Counted from the first letter of the stretch, positions 45,465-54,450 are shown. The stretch is DNA of 64,000 nt from Streptomyces sp. NRRL S-118 (GCF_000716335.1 NZ_KL591003.1:88463-152462), one strand, 5' to 3'. A program made the numbers and translations. Notes: generated by a model from the sequence alone, not told the origin.

Positions 45465-48400
45465 CGGGATCCCTTCGTTCCGCGGCCGTCCGCGAGGTGG
45501 GCCCGAGCGACGTGGCCCAGGAGCATGCCCGCCTTGCGTTCGGCGGCCATGTCTCCACCCACCAGGCGGTTGTGCTGCATGTGGAGGAGCGACAGCACGG
45601 CCAGGTCCCGGCGGCGGGTGCCGGCGGCGCCGTCGCGCAGGGCCTGGAGCCGGTCGCCGAGCCGGGCCACGGTCCCGGACCCCTGCCATGTCTCGTGCAG
45701 TCGGCGCAGCCCCAGCGCCCGTTCCAGACGGGCCGCCGTCTCGCCGGGCCGGACCAGGCGCATGGCCTCGTGCACGTCCTGACGTGTGACCGTGCCGTCG
45801 TTGCTCCGCGGGAACGCGGTCGCGGCCCAGCGCAGCCAGTCCCAGGAGCCCAGCGACTCCAGCAGCAGCGCGTGGTTGGCGACGACGAGCTGTGCCCGGG
45901 GCACGGCGCACTTGCCGGTGCCGACCAGGGTGAGTTGTGCCAGGGCCAGCTGGCTGTCGAGACAGAAGACCGGTTCGGCGGCGGCGAGCGCCTCGGGTCC
46001 TCCGTAGCGGGCGACCTCCGGTTCGTACGCCGCCAGCGCGAACTGGCGGATCAGGCCGTCCTTGCGCAACCGTTCCAGGTGTGCGCACAGCCGGTTGCGC
46101 ACGTCTTCGGCCGACTGCGGGGAGGTGGGCAGCAGCCGCAGGCGGACCTGCGGTTCGGGGGCGTAGTACCGGCTGAAGAACCACTGGTCGAGGTCGGGAG
46201 CGATCTCGCGTATCAGCACGCCGAGGGCGCCGATGAGCTGGTCGTGCGTCTCGGGGGTCGCCGGCATTTGGGCGTACGACCAGTCGCTTCCCGGCGAGTG
46301 CATGGGGACGGCGCTGATCACGGGTGTGCTGTGGCGGTAGGCGGACCGGTGCGTGTCGTGGGTGCCGCGCTTGCCCACGAGCGGTACGACCACCTCGTTG
46401 GCCCGGCCGCCGGACCATCCGTACGATCCGAGATCACGCGGGCTCTCCGTCACGGTGACCGACCCGTTGCCGAGGTCGCGGCGGAACATCTCCCGCTGGA
46501 GGCCGTCGGTCAGGTCGAGTTCGTACACCTGGTCCGCCCGGGCGACGCAGACGCGGTCCGGGACCTGGTACTCCCGGCGCCAGCGGTCGAGCGCGGTGTT
46601 CCATCCGGTGCGGGCCGCGGCGTTCTCGCGGAGTCCGGGTCCGGGATTCCAGGTGAGCGGGGAGAGGATCACCCGCCCCATGCGCACCCTCGGCAGCCAG
46701 GGGGAAGCGCCGTACCCGGCCCAGTCCCACAGCTGGAGCTTCTTCGTGCGTCCGGTGTGCCGCAGGTCGTTGAGGAGGCGGGCGACGTTGGGAGCCTGGT
46801 CCTCCAGGTTCAGCTTGTGCGGGAGCACAGGGTGCACTTCCCGGCCCGTCTGCGCGCACACCAGCCGCAACCGCTCCTCGTCGGCGACCACGAGCAGTTC
46901 GCGCCAGTCGAGGGACGTGGCGCCGGTGGTACGGGGGAAACGCCCGATGGCGATCTCGCAGGGCGCGAGGAGCGGGACCTGGGCGACGTTGAGGCTCCGG
47001 GCGGACCGGGTGCGGAAGGCGAGCTGCGCGGTGATGCCGTCCCTGTCACCGCCACCGTCACCGCCGGCCCGGGCGTGCGCCATGAGCCGGCCGACACCCT
47101 CCTCGATGCCCGCGAGGCCGGCGAAGCGGCCCATCGACGCGCCCGGGGTCGCCGACCCGAGCATGGGAGAGACCAGGAGCCGGAAGTCGCCGCTGTCCAG
47201 GTCCTCGACGGAGTCGGACAGCAGTTGCAGGCAGAGCTCCAGCGACGGCGGCGGCTCGGCGGGGCCGGTGGTCAGACGGCCGACGGCTTCCTCGTCGAGG
47301 ACGATCTCGCGGTCCGGGCGGAGCATGCCCTTCTGGACGAGGTCGGCGACCACGGCTTGCCGGTACGGGTCGGCCGCGTTCTCGACGGTCCCGGCCTGGA
47401 TCAGCAGGCGGCCGTTGCGCGCGACGCGCGGGTTCTTGTAGCCGGCGGGGAACCCCAGGCCGCTGTGCGGGTCGACGAGTTCGGGCAGCCGGGCGGCGCC
47501 TCCCTCTCCGTAACGCTCCACGAAGGCCTCGTAATAGGCGCGCATCTCCGGGTGGACGCGGCCCTCCGGTGACATCCTCCACAGCGCGGTGGCGCACTTC
47601 TCCACTTCGCGCAGGACGGTCCGTGGCAGTGTGACGTCCGCTCCCACGCGCAGATCGACCTGGGCGACGGGATGGGCGCTCTCACCGATCCGGCGGGCGG
47701 CCGCGACCGCCCGGCGCCATTGCTCCGCCCCGGAGCCCAGCGGCTCGTCGATGTACCTGGTGAGGGCCTCCCGGACCTCGGCGAGGGCGGCGCGTTCCTC
47801 CGGAACCGCGGTGAGGAGGCCGAGCGTGCGGTCGAGGAGGGCCTCGTCCATGGCCCGGGCCGAGAGTTCGGTCAGGAGGACCTCGCACCGGACGAGGCTC
47901 AGCAACAGGTCGTCGAGGGTGCTCACCGCCACCTGGGGGAACTCGGTACCGGCCGCTTCCAGCAGCGCCGTGTACGTCACGGGGCGTCGGGCAGCGTCCA
48001 GGATCCATCGCAGCACCCGGGTGTGACGCAGCGACACCTCCTGGCCCGCGTGTCCGGCGCGGGCGCTGTCCGTCCGGGCGGACGCGGTGACGTACGGCAG
48101 GACGAGCCGCTCCCCTCTGATGGTGCACAGGTCGTTGGCGACCACCTCCAGCCGGTGGCGGATGGCCGGGACCTCGAGCCAGCGCGTGACCATGTCGGCG
48201 AACCAGCCCGCGTCCGGCCGCGCGGCCTTACGGTCGTGCGAGGACCAGGTGACACGGGCTCGGGAGCCCACCTCGACGGGCGCCACCCCTGCCTGCAGGC
48301 CGAAGGGTGTCGGCCGGCCGGCGCTCCGCAGTGCGTAGCGCGTGAGGGACATGGCTGTGCTCAACAGCCGTTTTCGCGGAACTGTGGCGCCGCTTCCGAT

Positions 48401-48619
48401 TTTCTCCGCCGTGGACATCAGGGATTCGCTGGATATGTGCACCGCTTCACACAGATCGGCACGGCGCAGCATGTCCCGAATTGCGGAGACAAGTTCCTCG
48501 TCACCGGGAATTTCCGGCCCGAAGCACGGTGGGGAATCGCGCGTTTCTTCGTTTCGTGGCCGGGCCGCCAACCGCAGAAGGAGAGGGCTGGTGGCTTCGA
48601 ATTCATGGTCTGTCGTCAT
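45461..48619 (-). CDS. lanB: Class I lanthipeptide dehydratase LanB (full length)
   Basis: The 1052-residue protein matches full-length LanB: residues 1 to about 750 are the tRNA-dependent glutamylation domain (SLTRYALRSAGRPTPFGLQAG is a conserved early block) and about 760-1040 the elimination domain (SpaB_C), with DQWFFSRYYAPEPQVRLRL and Y865 in YEPEVARYGG. It dehydrates Ser/Thr of the precursor through glutamyl-tRNA. The start has only a weak ribosome site. It lies 114 bp behind the precursor gene, with a strong hairpin in between. The symbol is a family label; no close named homologue is claimed. Confidence 0.9.
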   Translation of the reverse strand: MTTDHEFEATSPLLLRLAARPRNEETRDSPPCFGPEIPGDEELVSAIRDMLRRADLCEAVHISSESLMSTAEKIGSGATVPRKRLLSTAMSLTRYALRSAGRPTPFGLQAGVAPVEVGSRARVTWSSHDRKAARPDAGWFADMVTRWLEVPAIRHRLEVVANDLCTIRGERLVLPYVTASARTDSARAGHAGQEVSLRHTRVLRWILDAARRPVTYTALLEAAGTEFPQVAVSTLDDLLLSLVRCEVLLTELSARAMDEALLDRTLGLLTAVPEERAALAEVREALTRYIDEPLGSGAEQWRRAVAAARRIGESAHPVAQVDLRVGADVTLPRTVLREVEKCATALWRMSPEGRVHPEMRAYYEAFVERYGEGGAARLPELVDPHSGLGFPAGYKNPRVARNGRLLIQAGTVENAADPYRQAVVADLVQKGMLRPDREIVLDEEAVGRLTTGPAEPPPSLELCLQLLSDSVEDLDSGDFRLLVSPMLGSATPGASMGRFAGLAGIEEGVGRLMAHARAGGDGGGDRDGITAQLAFRTRSARSLNVAQVPLLAPCEIAIGRFPRTTGATSLDWRELLVVADEERLRLVCAQTGREVHPVLPHKLNLEDQAPNVARLLNDLRHTGRTKKLQLWDWAGYGASPWLPRVRMGRVILSPLTWNPGPGLRENAAARTGWNTALDRWRREYQVPDRVCVARADQVYELDLTDGLQREMFRRDLGNGSVTVTESPRDLGSYGWSGGRANEVVVPLVGKRGTHDTHRSAYRHSTPVISAVPMHSPGSDWSYAQMPATPETHDQLIGALGVLIREIAPDLDQWFFSRYYAPEPQVRLRLLPTSPQSAEDVRNRLCAHLERLRKDGLIRQFALAAYEPEVARYGGPEALAAAEPVFCLDSQLALAQLTLVGTGKCAVPRAQLVVANHALLLESLGSWDWLRWAATAFPRSNDGTVTRQDVHEAMRLVRPGETAARLERALGLRRLHETWQGSGTVARLGDRLQALRDGAAGTRRRDLAVLSLLHMQHNRLVGGDMAAERKAGMLLGHVARAHLADGRGTKGSR

Positions 48620-48666
48620 TGCCCGCGTTCCCCGCTGTGAAGTCTCTTTCCGTACTGGCCGCCAGG

Positions 48667-48704
48667 GCCTCCGCCCGCCCGCGGAGATGCGGGCGGGCGG
48701 AGGC
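48667..48704 (-). terminator. 16-bp perfect hairpin between precursor and LanB genes
   Basis: The arms 48667-48682 and 48689-48704 are perfectly complementary over 16 bp with a 6-nt loop. It lies 29 nt past the precursor stop codon and 47 nt before the LanB start. In lanthipeptide operons a leaky terminator here keeps the precursor in excess over the enzymes. Confidence 0.8.
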
Positions 48705-48733
48705 GGAGTGCCGGCGGTGCCGGCCGACCGAGC

Positions 48734-48940
48734 TCAGGAACAGCAGATGGGGCCCATCATCTGGTTCACCGCGTAGTGGCCGGAGGTGAGCACCGGGCCC
48801 TCCGGGCAGGTGACGTTGGTGAAGCCGGCTTCCGGGGCCAGCGGGCCGTTCAGGTCACCGGTGACGGCGAGCTGGATCTCCAGGTCGAAGTCCGAGAGGT
48901 CCGCGGTCGCGGCGTCGTCGAGCAGCATGGCAGCAGTCAT
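48734..48940 (-). CDS. lanA: Class I lanthipeptide precursor peptide
   Basis: The 68-residue peptide has GGAG 7 nt before its ATG. The acidic leader carries FDLEI (residues 18-22), a variant of the FNLD/FxLD box that LanB recognises. The C-terminal part has Thr41, Thr44, Thr52, Ser53 and Ser68 with only three cysteines, C45, C66 and C67. C45 can ring with T41, while C66/C67 would have to pair with T52/S53 across a loop of about 12 residues (GHYAVNQMMGPI), so one short ring and two large rings are possible. No double-Gly or Pro-Arg/Gln cleavage site is evident. It differs from nisin-, planosporicin- or microbisporicin-type cores I know. Confidence 0.85.
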   Translation of the reverse strand: MTAAMLLDDAATADLSDFDLEIQLAVTGDLNGPLAPEAGFTNVTCPEGPVLTSGHYAVNQMMGPICCS

Positions 48941-48998
48941 GAGTGAACTCCATGGTCGAAGTGCGGCGGAAATCCGTTTTCCCGTCGCTTGCAAAATC

Positions 48999-49027
48999 AA
49001 GCTAGGTCGCTTCCCCGGCACCGTCAA
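48999..49027 (-). promoter_or_regulatory. Promoter of the lanthipeptide operon
   Basis: On the minus strand TTGACG (49027-49022) and TAGCTT (49004-48999) are exactly 17 bp apart, close to the housekeeping-sigma consensus. The start site should lie near 48991, giving a leader of about 50 nt before the precursor ATG. No operator-like palindrome overlaps it. Confidence 0.65.
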
Positions 49028-49704
49028 CTGTAATTTCCTCTCGCCTTTCGAACCCGAAAAGGGCATGCCGAAGTGCCGTATTCAATAAAGCCTGAACACG
49101 GTCAGAAGTGTTGACGATCTCAGTACGCGATTCCATGCCGCTCGCGCGGTGGCACGCCCTACGAGCCTCCGGTGCCGCGCGGTCCGGCCGGCCGTGGCTC
49201 TGCCGTCACTGTCCTCCCCTTGGTCGTTCCCGCGCCCCTGACGGCCGCCCTGCCGGATCGTCCTGGTCAGGAACGCACCCAGGTGGGTGGCCGACCGCCG
49301 ACGCCCCGGCTAATGCGTGCCGGTGGGTGGCGGTGTGGCGGAGTTGGTTTTCCCACCTTGCCGCCCACCCGGATCACTGAGCGGTCCCGATCACCTGCAA
49401 GATCAAGCATTGCGAGAAGCAGCAGGGCGAACGAATGGGTACAAACCGGGATGACAGCGCATGCCCAGCTGGGCTTGCTGCACTTGGGCGCGGGGCCGGG
49501 CCGATGGAGGTGGCGTCGGGCGGAGCGCGGCCCAGCGGTTCGCGCGATCCCCCAAGTCGCCAGGGACGGGACGGAGTCCTGCCGTGCTGCGCCCGTTGTG
49601 CTGGTACCACGTGGGCCCGGAGAGCAGCATGGGGCGCGGGCTCGGCACGGCGAACGGGGCCGTCCGGAACGGCTCCTACGCCGTGATCACAGCAGCCCGG
49701 CAGA
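49028..49704. other. Region without a supported gene
   Basis: No gene is supported. The left part lies upstream of the lanthipeptide promoter and is less G+C-rich than the surroundings (AATTTCCTCTCG, TATTCAATAAAGCC). Short frames on both strands have no family pattern. The right part borders the HAD phosphatase stop. Confidence 0.45.
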
Positions 49705-50391
49705 TCACTCGGCCGCGGCCGTTCCCTGCGACCCGTGAGGACAGGGTCCGGACACGAAGGCAAGGACGTCGCGGACCGCTTCGCGCAGGCTGCCGAAATG
49801 ACGATGCACGCCCTCCACCGCCACGGGGGTGTTGACACTCCACACCGTCATCCCGGCACGCAGCCCGGACTCCACCCCCGAAGGAGCGTCCTCGATGACC
49901 AGACAGTCCTCCGGTTCGGCGCCAAGTCGCGCGGCTGCCTGCAGATACGGCACAGGCGACGGTTTGCCTTCCTCCACGGCGGCCGCATCCACGAGGACGT
50001 CCGGGACCGGCAGGCCGGTCCGTGCGAAGCGTCCACGCACCCGGTGCTCATAGTTCGACGTCACCAGTGCCCAGGACCCGGGCCGCAGAGCCCTGAGCAG
50101 CTCCGAGGCGCCATCGAAGGCCGTATAGGCGCCGGAGCGGACGTCCTCGTCCTCCAGCCCGTGCAGTGCCGCTAGGCATTGTTGCGGGTCCCGGTCCGGA
50201 GCGACCTGCGCGAAGGTCTCCATCGGCCTCGTCCGCAGCGCGACCCGGTGGACCTCGTCGGGGTCCAGTCCGTAACGCTCTGCCCAGGTGCGCCATACCA
50301 GGCGCTGATTGTCCACGGCGTCGATCAAGGTGCCATCGACATCGAACAGGACATACCTCGTCGCACCGGACCGGCCGGTTTCACTGATCAC
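49705..50391 (-). CDS. HAD-family hydrolase (beta-phosphoglucomutase/phosphatase type)
   Basis: The 228-residue protein has the HAD motifs FDVDGTLID (nucleophile Asp near residue 17), LVTSNYE (motif II Thr/Ser), KPSPVPYL (motif III Lys) and VIEDAPSG (motif IV). The cap domain is small and helical. It probably dephosphorylates a small metabolite; the substrate is not predictable. The GTG at 50391 has a weak ribosome site. It lies 41 bp downstream of the AraC gene on the same strand and could share its transcript. Confidence 0.8.
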   Translation of the reverse strand: MISETGRSGATRYVLFDVDGTLIDAVDNQRLVWRTWAERYGLDPDEVHRVALRTRPMETFAQVAPDRDPQQCLAALHGLEDEDVRSGAYTAFDGASELLRALRPGSWALVTSNYEHRVRGRFARTGLPVPDVLVDAAAVEEGKPSPVPYLQAAARLGAEPEDCLVIEDAPSGVESGLRAGMTVWSVNTPVAVEGVHRHFGSLREAVRDVLAFVSGPCPHGSQGTAAAE

Positions 50392-50432
50392 ACTTCGATC
50401 ATGTCATTGCGCCCGAGCAGGCAGTCCGCCGG

Positions 50433-51386
50433 TCAGGAGGGGGGCAGTTCATCGCGACCGACTCGGCGGAAGGTTCCCGGGGCCGTGCCGAATTCCCGCT
50501 TGAAGGCGTGCGCGAAGGCGTATTCGGACGTGTAACCGACCTGGTGCGCGACCGAAGCGATCGGTGCGTCGGTCGTGCGCAGAAGACGTGCGGCGGAGCT
50601 CAGGCGCCACCACGTGAGGTAGGCGATCGGGGACTGGCCGACGTAGGCCGTGAAGCGCGCCGCGAAGGCGGTACGCGACAGCCCCGCGGTCTCGGCGAGT
50701 TCGCGCACGCTCCAGGGACGGCGGGGATCGCGGTGCATACGGTCCAGCGCGGTGCCGATGGCCGGGTCCTTGAGCGCGGCACACCACCCACCGGACGCCT
50801 CAGGACACTGCGCCTCCAGCCATACCCTCAGGGCGTAGACGAGCAGGAGGTCGAGCAGAGCCGGCAGGGCGGCGTCCGCGCCGGGACGGTCCTCGATGGT
50901 GTCTGCGCTCAGCAGGTCGACCACCGCACGGAGTTCGCTGTGCCGACCGGGCTCCGACGGGAGGTGGATCACATCGGGAAGGCCTCGCAGAAACGGATGC
51001 ACCGTCCCGGATCCGAGCCGGTAGGCGCCGCACAACAGGATCGTGTCGTCAGCGGCCGGCGGCCGGCCCGCGTGGGTGTGGTGGCTGACTCCGCCGACCG
51101 GGCCGTCCCCCTCCGGTGAGAGCGGGGGAAGTCCTTCCAGAGGGCGGTCCGGTGTGTCGCTCATGCCATGAGTGCTGCCGTTCGGCAGGAACACCACGTC
51201 TCCGGCGGACATGCGGACGGGACGCCCCTCAGCCGGTAACAGCCAGCATGCGCCCTTGAGCACGACGTGGAATCCGGCCCCGGGGTACGGGCCGTATCGG
51301 TTGCCCCACCGGCCGCTGCAGCGGGAGCGGGTGAGTTTGGCCCGGCCGGCCTTCATCGTCGCGACCACGTCGCTGAACACGTCCAT
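50433..51386 (-). CDS. AraC-family regulator with cupin N-domain
   Basis: The 317-residue protein has a cupin-type ligand domain first (PYPGAGFHVVLKGACWLLP, MSAGDVVFLPNG) and a C-terminal AraC double helix-turn-helix (SVRELAETAGLSRTAFAARF, then SVAHQVGYTSEYAFAHAFKREFG). The architecture matches regulators of small oxidoreductase or transporter genes. It is divergent from a DUF1330-like gene 140 bp away, which is the most likely target. ATG 51386 is the family-consistent start; the ribosome site is weak. Confidence 0.85.
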   Translation of the reverse strand: MDVFSDVVATMKAGRAKLTRSRCSGRWGNRYGPYPGAGFHVVLKGACWLLPAEGRPVRMSAGDVVFLPNGSTHGMSDTPDRPLEGLPPLSPEGDGPVGGVSHHTHAGRPPAADDTILLCGAYRLGSGTVHPFLRGLPDVIHLPSEPGRHSELRAVVDLLSADTIEDRPGADAALPALLDLLLVYALRVWLEAQCPEASGGWCAALKDPAIGTALDRMHRDPRRPWSVRELAETAGLSRTAFAARFTAYVGQSPIAYLTWWRLSSAARLLRTTDAPIASVAHQVGYTSEYAFAHAFKREFGTAPGTFRRVGRDELPPS

Positions 51387-51526
51387 ACCAGACGGTACCC
51401 CGCATCCGAAGTCCCGGACGTACGCGCATGAATCGCGGCGTTTGACGTATGGGACCGCCTGCACGCTGCTTCGTACGGTCGTTCCGACGAACCGCCGGTC
51501 CACCGGCACCGAGGCAAGGAGTGTCC

Positions 51527-51835
51527 ATGAGCGCGTACATCGTGATCGACCTCGACATCCGTGACGCGGAGGGGTTCAGGAGGTACGTCGAGCTGGTCAC
51601 CCCCCTGATGGACCAGGCCGGTGCCCGGAACCTGGTCGTGGACGAAGCCCCGGTCGTCCTGGAAGGGGACTGGCGGCCTTCGACGCTCGTGGTGCACGAG
51701 TTCCCAGACCTTGCGGCCGCGCAGGCCTTCTGGGACGCGCCCGAGTACCAGCCGCTCAAGTCCCTGCGACGCGACCACTCCTCGGTCCGGGTCGTCGTCG
51801 GGGCCACCGGACGAACGCCCGCGGCAAAGCCGTGA
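51527..51835 (+). CDS. DUF1330-like small protein
   Basis: The 102-residue protein (AYIVIDLDIRDAEGFRRYV, then FPDLAAAQAFWDAPEYQPLK) matches the DUF1330 ferredoxin-like fold. The biochemical role of the family is unknown. The ATG has AAGGAG 6 nt upstream. It is divergent from an AraC regulator. Confidence 0.8.
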   Translation: MSAYIVIDLDIRDAEGFRRYVELVTPLMDQAGARNLVVDEAPVVLEGDWRPSTLVVHEFPDLAAAQAFWDAPEYQPLKSLRRDHSSVRVVVGATGRTPAAKP

Positions 51836-51930
51836 GTCACCTGCGCGTCCCGACCGCTTCGCCAGGTGTGCAGCGACACGGCCGGCAACACATGTTTCGC
51901 CCCTCCCTTCCCTCTTGGAGCAGAAATCAC

Positions 51931-52374
51931 ATGAAGGCCTTCGGCAAGAACCTCACCATGACAGCGGCGGCACTCGCCACGGCCACAGGATTGCTGACCG
52001 CGACGGCACCGAACGCCCAGGCCGCCGGCAGCTACAACATCCGCATCGACGTACGGGAGACGGCGTTCGTCTCCGACTACTGCCTCCTCACCGACACCAG
52101 CGGCAACAGCCGGGCCCATTGCAGCGGGAACAAGGGCGCCTACAGCTCCTTCCGCCTGGGCGTGGTGCACAACCGCGGGGACCGGGCGTGGATCGACGTC
52201 AACATCGTGGGCGGCGCGGACCGTAAGGGCATCGACCTGCACGGGAAGCACTACCTGCGCGTCTGGGGCAACCTTGCCGCCGTGCAGGTGTGCGGCTGGT
52301 CCAGCCTCGACTCGTACAACAGCGGCCAGGCCGGTGCCTCGCTCCACGGAAGCGGCTTCTGCCCGGGCGGCTGA
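51931..52374 (+). CDS. Small secreted protein, function unknown
   Basis: The 147-residue protein has a signal peptide (KAFGKNLTM, hydrophobic core, AQA-AG near residue 33). The mature part is about 115 residues with cysteines in DYCLLTD, AHCSG, VCGW and GFCPGG, enough for two disulfides. It has no recognised family. ATG 51931 is favoured because GGAG lies upstream and the signal peptide begins there. Confidence 0.7.
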   Translation: MKAFGKNLTMTAAALATATGLLTATAPNAQAAGSYNIRIDVRETAFVSDYCLLTDTSGNSRAHCSGNKGAYSSFRLGVVHNRGDRAWIDVNIVGGADRKGIDLHGKHYLRVWGNLAAVQVCGWSSLDSYNSGQAGASLHGSGFCPGG

Positions 52375-52380
52375 CACCCG

Positions 52381-52419
52381 CCGGGTGCGGCTGCCCGTAG
52401 AGCGGGCCGCCGCACCCGG
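52381..52419. terminator. Bidirectional terminator hairpin
   Basis: CCGGGTGCGGC (52381-52391) and GCCGCACCCGG (52409-52419) form a perfect 11-bp stem, and an inner GCCCG/CGGGC stem closes most of the loop. It fills the 49-bp gap between two convergent genes. Confidence 0.75.
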
Positions 52420-52423
52420 GCCC

Positions 52424-53263
52424 TCAGGCGGGGCGGGAGTCGTACCGGACGCTGTGGAAGCGCCCGGCGTCCTCCCGCCCCGACGGATCGATGCCGAGCG
52501 CTCGGACCGCCGCCACCGCATACCGCTGTTCCCGCTCGTCGGTGAACCGGCGCTGAGGGTAGGTGCGCGCTGTATCGACCGCGCTGTGCAGACCGTACGC
52601 GGACAGTGTCCGCAGCACAGGGGCGTAGGCGACGGTCCGCAGGACGAACGCGCTCACCCATACCGGGCGCCGTGCGCCGTCGAGCAGCGCGGCCAGCGTC
52701 CGGCCGGTGATGTAACTGCCACCGCCCGTCAGTGTGATCAGGCCGACGCCGGCCAGTGCACGGCCGAGGCGGGGGCCGGGCGGGTCCTGTTCCAGGTTGT
52801 CGGTGAAGGCGGCGTCCAGCAGACCCACCTCCCGCGCGTAGTCCACCGCCGGCCGGGACACGTCCAGGCCGTACACCGGCAGCGCCCCGGGCCGGCGCCA
52901 CTCGGCGTAGAACTCCTTGTCCGACGCGGCGAGTTCCGCCGTCGACATGGATCGTGCCTCCTCGGAGGTGTACCGCTCGTACAGCTGCGCCAAGGTCACC
53001 TCGTGGTTGAGGAGCGCGGCGTTGATGCCGTACGAGCAGCACACGTCGAGCACCGCGGGCGTGCCGGGGTGGCCATCGTCGAGGGCGGCCCGTTCGGCGG
53101 CCGCCTGACGGAAGACGGGCTGGGCATGGTGCGGTATCTCGTACTCCAGCGGCTCCAGCCGCGTGAAGTACGCACGCGGGTCGGGCCGGTCGTAGATGTC
53201 GTCGAACCGCGACTTGCCCCGGGCCGTGTCTCCGGAACCGCCTGCACCGCCGCGCCGGACCAT
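52424..53263 (-). CDS. SAM-dependent methyltransferase-like protein
   Basis: The 279-residue protein has a Rossmann methyltransferase motif I (VLDVCCSYGINAALL), a following YGLDVSRPAVDYA motif II region and LITLTGGGSYI. An N-terminal FDDIYDRPDPRAYFTRLEPLEYEIP block comes before the fold. I cannot name its substrate. The ATG has GAGGAG 6 nt upstream. It is divergent from a LysR regulator, which may control it. Confidence 0.7.
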   Translation of the reverse strand: MVRRGGAGGSGDTARGKSRFDDIYDRPDPRAYFTRLEPLEYEIPHHAQPVFRQAAAERAALDDGHPGTPAVLDVCCSYGINAALLNHEVTLAQLYERYTSEEARSMSTAELAASDKEFYAEWRRPGALPVYGLDVSRPAVDYAREVGLLDAAFTDNLEQDPPGPRLGRALAGVGLITLTGGGSYITGRTLAALLDGARRPVWVSAFVLRTVAYAPVLRTLSAYGLHSAVDTARTYPQRRFTDEREQRYAVAAVRALGIDPSGREDAGRFHSVRYDSRPA

Positions 53264-53519
53264 GTGTACTCCTCTGCTCGCGAACATCCGGGCGTCCCAT
53301 CGTGTACGGCATCCGCCGCGTCGCCCGAGAGCGCACGGGGGCGCACCGATGCAGTTCCGCGGCCCGGAGCCCGACACCGCCCGCCGTGCGGCAGCATGCG
53401 CCCGGGTCCACGTCCGTGGAGTCGCTCCGTGTACCGGTGGCCGGTGGACGCCCCTTGTCGCGTGGGCGACCGAGCCGGAGAAGACCGACGTAGCATGGGT
53501 CGGTGACGGATGCTCACCC

Positions 53520-54419
53520 ATGGGGGCAGTGGTGGAGCGGCACGAAATCGAAGTGTTCCTGGCGCTGGCCGAAGAACTGCACTTCCGGCGTACCTCGGAA
53601 CGGCTGGGGCTGGCGCAGGGCAGGGTCAGCCAGACCATCAGAAAGCTCGAGCACCGCCTCGGCACTCCCCTGTTCGTCCGCACCAGCCGCCGTGTCGCCC
53701 TGACCGACGTCGGGCAGCAGCTGCGCGACGACCTGGCCCCGGCGTACCGCATGGTCGGGGAGGCGGTCGCGCGGGCCATCGCCAGCGGCAAGGGCATCAC
53801 CGGGATGCTGCGCGTCGGGTACTCCTCCCCGTGGGTCGGCGACCTGGTGATCCGGGCCGCCGACACGTTCCGCAGCCGGTATCCGGACTGCGCCGTGCAC
53901 ATCCAGGAGGTGCAACTCTCCGACCCCTACGGCCCGCTGCGCACGGGCGCACTGCACCTCCAGCTCACCGAGTTCCCCGTTCTCGAGCCCGACCTGGTCA
54001 CCGGACCGGTGATCTTCTCCGAGCCGCGCGCACTGATCGTCCCTGCCCGGCATCCGCTCGCCCGGCGGGATGCGGTCTCGGTCGAGGACCTGGCGGACAC
54101 CGTGTTGGTGAGCATGTCGGGCGACATCCCCCAGTACTGGCTGGACCACCACTACCCCCGCACCACCCCCGCCGGTCGCCCCGTCGAACACGGTGCGACC
54201 GCCACCTACTGGCAGGAAGTGCCCACCCTCGTCGCGAGCGGGAAGGGCGTGTCGCCGGCCGCTCTGCGTGCCTCGGAGTACCACGTCCGGCCGGGCATCG
54301 CGTTCGTGCCGTTCCACGATGCTCCGCCGATCGAGTACGGCTTGCTGTGGCCGGTCGCCGGCGAGACGGCGCGGGTACGGGCCTTCGTCGAGGTGGTCCG
54401 CCGAGTCGCCGGCCCCTGA
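53520..54419 (+). CDS. LysR-family transcriptional regulator
   Basis: The 299-residue protein begins with the LysR winged helix (EVFLALAEELHFRRTSERLGL, then SQTIRKLEHRLGTPLFVRT). The rest is a two-lobed effector domain (TGMLRVGYSSPW, IVPARHPLARRDAV). ATG 53520 fits the family N-terminus; the ribosome site is weak. The nearest divergent gene is the methyltransferase 256 bp away, a plausible target. Confidence 0.85.
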   Translation: MGAVVERHEIEVFLALAEELHFRRTSERLGLAQGRVSQTIRKLEHRLGTPLFVRTSRRVALTDVGQQLRDDLAPAYRMVGEAVARAIASGKGITGMLRVGYSSPWVGDLVIRAADTFRSRYPDCAVHIQEVQLSDPYGPLRTGALHLQLTEFPVLEPDLVTGPVIFSEPRALIVPARHPLARRDAVSVEDLADTVLVSMSGDIPQYWLDHHYPRTTPAGRPVEHGATATYWQEVPTLVASGKGVSPAALRASEYHVRPGIAFVPFHDAPPIEYGLLWPVAGETARVRAFVEVVRRVAGP

Positions 54420-54433
54420 GCCGCTCGGGCCCC

Positions 54434-54450
54434 GCCCGGTGCAGCCGGGC
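54434..54450. terminator. Short hairpin between convergent regulators
   Basis: GCCCGG and CCGGGC form a 6-bp stem with a 5-nt loop 15 nt past the LysR stop; the convergent AraC gene ends 27 bp further on. It is a modest terminator candidate. Confidence 0.4.

Noticed and set aside
48734..49066. A longer lanthipeptide precursor starting at 49066
   Set aside because: The extra 42 residues would cross the predicted transcription start and have no leader-like pattern; ATG 48940 has a good ribosome site.
49403..49835. Frames between the lanthipeptide promoter and the HAD gene
   Set aside because: Composition and lack of any family pattern or ribosome site; the right part overlaps the HAD coding region.
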